Shown here in pieces: positions 60,874-64,000 of a DNA stretch of 64,000 nt; the stretch's first letter is position 1, and each line of letters starts with the position of its first letter. The notes under the pieces were generated by a model, which saw only the letters and a program-made list of their open reading frames with translations, was not told the origin of the DNA and did no database searches. Source of the stretch: RHKX01 sp046330415 (GTDB taxonomy: Bacteria; Actinomycetota; Thermoleophilia; Solirubrobacterales; 70-9); the NCBI GenBank assembly GCA_046330415.1, contig JAXLSW010000016.1:1-64000 (forward strand), read 5' to 3'. The position numbers and the translations under genes are program-made.

Positions 60874-62616
60874 ATGGGCTTCGTCACCCCGACGCTCCCC
60901 GACATCGACCTCGAGGAGTGGAAGCGCAAGCCGCACCTCGAGCGGCTGAAGCCGCTCGCGCAGGACTGGGCGGTGAACGGGTTCGGGACGCCGACGGCGA
61001 TCTACCTGATCTACGTCCTCAAGCTGGTCGTCTTCTCGGTCGGCGGCTTCCTGATCATCTCGCTGACCACCCCGGGGATCGGCGGGCTCGGTGACATCGG
61101 TGACTGGTGGACGGAGCCGATCGTCTTCCAGAAGATCGTCGTCTGGCTCGTTCTCTGGGAGGTGCTCGGCCTCGGCTGCGGTTCGATGCCGCTGACTTTC
61201 CGCTTCATCCCGCCGATCGGCGGCTTCCTCTACTGGCTGCGCCCGGGGACGGTGCGGCTGCCGCCGTGGCCGGACAAGGTGCCGCTCACCGCCGGTACGA
61301 GGCGAACCCCGGTTGACGCGCTGCTGTACGCCGGGATCCTCCTCGCCTGCGTGTGGCTGCTCGGCTCCGACGGGGAGTCGGTCGCGGGGACGGCGGCCGG
61401 CCGGCTGGACCCGACCGCGATCGTGGTCCTCCTCGCGCTGCTCGGCTTGATGGGCCTGCGCGACAAGGTCGTCTACCTGGCGGCGCGCTCGGAGGTCTAC
61501 GTGCCGCTGCTGGTGATCTTCCTGTTCCCGATCAACAACCTGATCGTCGCCTCCCAGATCGTCTTCGTCTGCATCTGGCTCGGCGCGGCGTCGTCGAAGC
61601 TCAACCGCCACTTCCCGTTCGTCGTCTCGGTGATGATCAGCAACACGCCGTGGAACCGCTCGCGTTGGGCGAAGGCGAAGCTCTACGAGGACCATCCCGA
61701 GAACCTGCGCCCGTCGCGCTACGCGGCGCTCGCCGCCCACTCCGGGACCGTGATCGAGTTCACGCTGCCGATCCTGCTGCTCGTCACCCAGGGCGGATGG
61801 CTTGGGACCGCGGCGGTGATCGGGATGATCATCTTCCACATCCACATCACCTCGACGTTCCCGCTCGCCGTCCCGCTCGAGTGGAACCTGTTCATGATCT
61901 TCGGCCTGCTGTTCCTGTTCGGCCACTACGGGGACACGCCGTGGTCGACCCTCGACGATCCCCTCCTGATCGCCTTCCTGCTGCTCTGCTGCGTGGGGAT
62001 CCCCATCCTCGGCAACTTCCGCCCCGACAAGGTCTCCTTCCTGCCGGCGATGCGCTACTACGCCGGCAACTGGGCGACCAGCCAGTGGCTCTTCCGCAAG
62101 CGGGGGGACGTGGAGGAGCGCTTCGACGCGGCGATCACCAAGCCCGGGCCGATCGTCGTCGAGCAGGTGACGCGCCTGTACGACCGCGACACCGCCGAGC
62201 TGCTGCTGGCGAAGGGGCTGGCGTTCCGCGCGATGCACTCCCACGGGCGGGCGCTCCTCGGCCTGCTGCCGCACGCGGTCGACGACGTCGAGGCCTACAA
62301 CGTGCGCGAGGGGGAGCTGATCTCCGGCGTCGTCAACGGCTGGAACTTCGGCGACGGCCACCTCCACGACAAGCAGCTGCTCGACGCGGTGCAGGAGCTC
62401 TGCGGCTTCGAGGAGGGTGAGCTGCGGATCGTCACCCTCGAGTCACAGCCGGCTCACATCCCGCGCCAGCACTACCGGATCTACGACGCCGCGAGCGGCC
62501 TGATCGAGGAGGGGTGGGTGAACGTCGTCGACATGACGACCCGCAACCCCTGGCTCGGCGGCTCCTTCGACTTCCCGGTCGACGTGAGCGAGCGCCGCGC
62601 GGCTCCGTCTGCGTAG
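60874..62616 (+). CDS. DUF3556 transmembrane protein
   Basis: A 580-residue protein with the order known from mycobacterial DUF3556 proteins: a cytosolic start DIDLEEWKRKPHLERLKPLAQDWAVNGFGTP, about ten membrane helices (for instance LIYVLKLVVFSVGGFLIISL, PLLVIFLFPINNLIVASQI, IIFHIHITSTFPLAVPLEWN), and a soluble C-terminal domain of about 180 residues. A histidine/asparagine-rich segment (SKLNRHFPFVVSVMISNTPWNRS) lies mid-protein. The function is unknown. TAGGGT ends 9 nt before the ATG. Confidence 0.88.
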   Translation: MGFVTPTLPDIDLEEWKRKPHLERLKPLAQDWAVNGFGTPTAIYLIYVLKLVVFSVGGFLIISLTTPGIGGLGDIGDWWTEPIVFQKIVVWLVLWEVLGLGCGSMPLTFRFIPPIGGFLYWLRPGTVRLPPWPDKVPLTAGTRRTPVDALLYAGILLACVWLLGSDGESVAGTAAGRLDPTAIVVLLALLGLMGLRDKVVYLAARSEVYVPLLVIFLFPINNLIVASQIVFVCIWLGAASSKLNRHFPFVVSVMISNTPWNRSRWAKAKLYEDHPENLRPSRYAALAAHSGTVIEFTLPILLLVTQGGWLGTAAVIGMIIFHIHITSTFPLAVPLEWNLFMIFGLLFLFGHYGDTPWSTLDDPLLIAFLLLCCVGIPILGNFRPDKVSFLPAMRYYAGNWATSQWLFRKRGDVEERFDAAITKPGPIVVEQVTRLYDRDTAELLLAKGLAFRAMHSHGRALLGLLPHAVDDVEAYNVREGELISGVVNGWNFGDGHLHDKQLLDAVQELCGFEEGELRIVTLESQPAHIPRQHYRIYDAASGLIEEGWVNVVDMTTRNPWLGGSFDFPVDVSERRAAPSA

Positions 62617-62720
62617 AAGAGTCCGCTCAGTTCCCCGCGCGACCGGTCGCGAAGGGAGGCGGGGGCTCCCCGCGACGGCCGGTCTTCACCCGGATCTCGG
62701 CCCGCAGGCGCTCTGCGTCG

Positions 62721-62751
62721 CGTATTGACCCACCCATGGCAGGGCAATACG
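62721..62751. repeat. Inverted repeat CGTATTG / CAATACG
   Basis: Perfect 7-bp arms with a 17-nt loop; the loop adds further partial pairing (CC/GG). Fifty bp further right another palindrome (62781-62811) has perfect 9-bp arms GCAATCGCA / TGCGATTGC with a 13-nt loop. Confidence 0.5.
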
Positions 62752-62830
62752 CGTCGGACGGCCGCAGCCGCGCCGAACTCGCAATCGCAGGTCCCACAGA
62801 CGTGCGATTGCGATTCCGTGCGGGTGCGGC

Positions 62831-62941
62831 GCCATCGCCTCGCGTTTCACGATTGGCAGCGAAGGGAGGTGGGGAGTTCACCGCGGTGGCCGACGTCACC
62901 GAGATCTCCCATGCTCCCCTCGCCGCCCATCGCCCCGGCGC
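62831..62941. repeat. 111-bp intergenic repeat (copy A)
   Basis: Starts GCCATCGCCTCGCG, contains GGCAGCGAAGGGAGGTGGGG and ends CATCGCCCCGGCGC. It matches 63120-63231 over its whole length with scattered substitutions, and 62645-62698 over the central third (GCGAAGGGAGG to the GATCTC word). Confidence 0.7.
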
Positions 62942-62962
62942 CAGCCGTGGGGGATGGGCCGA

Positions 62963-63013
62963 GGACCTGTCACTCGGAAACGGACCTATTCCCTGCTTCC
63001 CGGGTGACAGGTC
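62963..63013. repeat. Dispersed palindrome, GGACCTGTCACC family (copy 2)
   Basis: Arms GACCTGTCAC / GTGACAGGTC are perfect; total length 51 bp, the same as copy 1 at 28442-28492. The loop contains ACGGACCTATTCCC, shared with copy 3 immediately to the right. Confidence 0.75.
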
Positions 63014-63035
63014 GGCCGGGAGCTCCGACCTCGCG

Positions 63036-63087
63036 GGACCTGTCACCGGGGAACGGACCTATTCCCCGCTTGCTCGGTGACACGTCC
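63036..63087. repeat. Dispersed palindrome, GGACCTGTCACC family (copy 3)
   Basis: Arms GGACCTGTCACCG / CGGTGACACGTCC with one mismatch, 52 bp in total. Together with copy 2 it forms a direct repeat with a 73-bp period. Confidence 0.75.
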
Positions 63088-63119
63088 GCTCGCGGCAGGG
63101 AGGTGCCGCGACGCGCGGG

Positions 63120-63231
63120 GCCATCGCCCCGCGCCCACAGGACCGGCAGCGAAGGAGGTGGGGAGCTCACCGCGACGGCCAGGCCTCACCGCGATCTCCC
63201 ACGTTCCCCTCGCTGCCCATCGCCCCGGCGC
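63120..63231. repeat. 112-bp intergenic repeat (copy B)
   Basis: The second long copy of the element at 62831-62941, on the same strand. It ends at CATCGCCCCGGCGC and is followed at once by the GCGCCCGCGTCG palindromes. Confidence 0.7.
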
Positions 63232-63258
63232 GGGCGCATCGACCGTCGACGTGGTTTC

Positions 63259-63351
63259 GCGCCCGCGTCGATGGTTGAGCGCCCTGGCAGCCGACGCGGG
63301 CGCCTGCGCTGGGCGTGGTTTCCGCGCCCGCGTTGGAGGGACGACGCGGGC
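63259..63351. repeat. Pair of nested palindromes in a direct repeat
   Basis: The word CGTGGTTT(C)CGCGCCCGCGT occurs twice. The first copy opens a perfect 12-bp inverted repeat GCGCCCGCGTCG / CGACGCGGGCGC (63259-63303); the second opens an 8-bp one, GCCCGCGT / ACGCGGGC (63326-63351). Confidence 0.6.
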
Positions 63352-63440
63352 CAATGGGGCCGCGCGCGGCCTCCATTTCCCTCGCCTCCCGTCGCGATCG
63401 GTCCGCTGCTGCGCCCATCAGTCTCGCGAAGGGCCCACGG

Positions 63441-63475
63441 TGCCGTTTTGGTCCGGCATTCGGACGAAAACGGCA
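63441..63475. terminator. 15-bp-arm stem-loop upstream of yceI
   Basis: TGCCGTTTTGGTCCG and CGGACGAAAACGGCA pair with one mismatch around a 5-nt loop. It may shield the YceI promoter from read-through. Confidence 0.55.
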
Positions 63476-63503
63476 ACGCAGGATGGTGTTGTGCCCGCAA
63501 CTG

Positions 63504-63547
63504 TTGCGCGCGCAAGGGTTGTGCTACAGTTACTTGCATCAGCAACT
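63504..63547 (+). promoter_or_regulatory. YceI promoter with dyad operator candidate
   Basis: TTGCGC (63504-63509) and TACAGT (63525-63530) are weak -35 and -10 candidates. Overlapping the start region, AGTTACTTGCATCAGCAACT (63528-63547) is an imperfect dyad of the kind bound by MarR/HxlR-type regulators. The region is noticeably less GC-rich than its surroundings. Confidence 0.4.
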
Positions 63548-63578
63548 AATTCCCCCTTCCCCCTTGGAGGCACCAGAC

Positions 63579-64000
63579 ATGAGCACCGAGACCATCGACA
63601 AGCACACGATCGCCCCCGCCGGTACCTGGAAGGTCGACGCGGCCCACTCTCGCTTCGGCTTCTCCGTCAAGCACATGGGCGTCGCCACGGTCCGCGGCCA
63701 CTTCGAGGACGTCGACGGGACCCTGACGATCGGCGACGACCTCGCCTCGGCGAAGATCGTCGGCTCCGCGAAGGCCGCCAGCGTCCAGACGGGTGTCTCC
63801 CAGCGCGACGACCACCTGCGCTCGGCCGACTTCTTCGACGCCGAGAACTACCCGGAGCTCAGCTTCGAGTCCAAGAGCATCGAGGCGATCGACGACGAGA
63901 CCTACAAGATCGTCGGCGACCTGACGATCCACGGCGTCACCCGCGAGATCGAGCTCGAGGCCGAGGTCGGCGGCGTCGAGGTCGGGATGAACGGTGAGGA
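63579..64000 (+). CDS. YceI-family lipocalin-like protein (truncated by window end)
   Basis: The first 140 codons of a plus-strand gene. TWKVDAAHSRFGFSVKHMGV near the start is the YceI hallmark, followed by VRGHFEDVDGTLTIGDD, ASVQTGVSQRDDHLRSADFFDAENYPELSFES and LTIHGVTREIELEAE. The fold binds polyisoprenoid or other lipids; no signal peptide is seen, so this one is probably cytosolic, as often in actinobacteria. GGAGG is 9 nt before the ATG at 63579. Confidence 0.93.
   Translation, partial: MSTETIDKHTIAPAGTWKVDAAHSRFGFSVKHMGVATVRGHFEDVDGTLTIGDDLASAKIVGSAKAASVQTGVSQRDDHLRSADFFDAENYPELSFESKSIEAIDDETYKIVGDLTIHGVTREIELEAEVGGVEVGMNGE

Larger units (their letters stand above)
62617..63578. other. 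Repeat-rich intergenic gap of 962 bp
   Basis: No gene is supported: every open frame is interrupted by repeats and lacks a start signal. The gap contains three related copies of a G-rich repeat, two GGACCTGTCACC palindromes, and at least five other palindromes, annotated separately. A short clean stretch before the YceI gene holds its promoter. Confidence 0.8.

Overview
The window is a stretch of very GC-rich actinobacterial chromosome. The best guess is a soil member of Thermoleophilia / Solirubrobacterales: there is an AlkB-rubredoxin fusion, a class III glutamine synthetase, secreted proteins with lysine-rich Ig-like or RTX-like tails, a DUF3556 membrane protein, and many start codons that follow a TANNNT box by 5-10 nt, as expected for leaderless actinobacterial mRNAs. 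This placement is inferred; no rRNA is present. No prophage, CRISPR array or intact transposon was seen.

Layout. 0-5.5 kb, mostly minus strand: truncated aldo/keto reductase, helical hypothetical protein, two tandem secreted M1 metallopeptidases, a methyltransferase relic and a small metallophosphoesterase. 5.5-12.6 kb: flavin monooxygenase, small Cys-rich membrane protein, second aldo/keto reductase, glutamine synthetase III, fatty-acid desaturase and a GlsB/YeaQ-type membrane protein. 12.6-17.8 kb: MBL-fold hydrolase and a potABCD-type polyamine ABC operon. 17.9-22.5 kb: secreted S33-type hydrolase, TetR regulator coupled to the alkane hydroxylase-rubredoxin fusion, and a TVP38/DedA-like membrane protein. 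22.6-30.1 kb: hydrolase/acyl-CoA-synthetase-like fusion (frameshifted), SRPBCC protein, LMW phosphatase (frameshifted), fructosamine-kinase-like protein, GNAT acetyltransferase, rlmN and a cyclophilin. 30.2-36.6 kb: secreted sulfatase and a very large secreted subtilase with FG-GAP and RTX-like repeats. 36.6-42.4 kb: MBL hydrolase, 27-residue membrane peptide plus tadA, orphan histidine kinase, secreted beta-helix protein, tRNA-Ser(GGA) and small membrane or metabolic proteins including YtoQ.

42.4-45.1 kb is full of indels: ahcY and a TSUP permease are each broken into many frames and a tRNA-Ser(CGA) lacks part of its acceptor stem. Consensus error is the simplest explanation. 45.3-52.7 kb: CDF metal transporter, PucR/CdaR-type regulator and, divergent from it, acetone-carboxylase-like genes in which the alpha and gamma subunits appear fused. 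52.7-64 kb: MarR/MFS efflux pair with two palindromic operators, CopD-like membrane protein, trehalose synthase TreT, two paralogous membrane proteins with polyproline tails, ArsR-SRPBCC pair with an AT-rich operator, aldo/keto reductase, DUF3556 protein, a repeat-rich gap of nearly 1 kb and the start of a YceI protein.

The genes suggest a heterotroph able to oxidise alkanes and carboxylate ketones, import polyamines and secrete proteases and a sulfatase. The most unusual window-scale signals are families of long-armed palindromes at gene ends (two families with recognisable shared arms), the alpha-gamma carboxylase fusion, and the clustered frameshifts.
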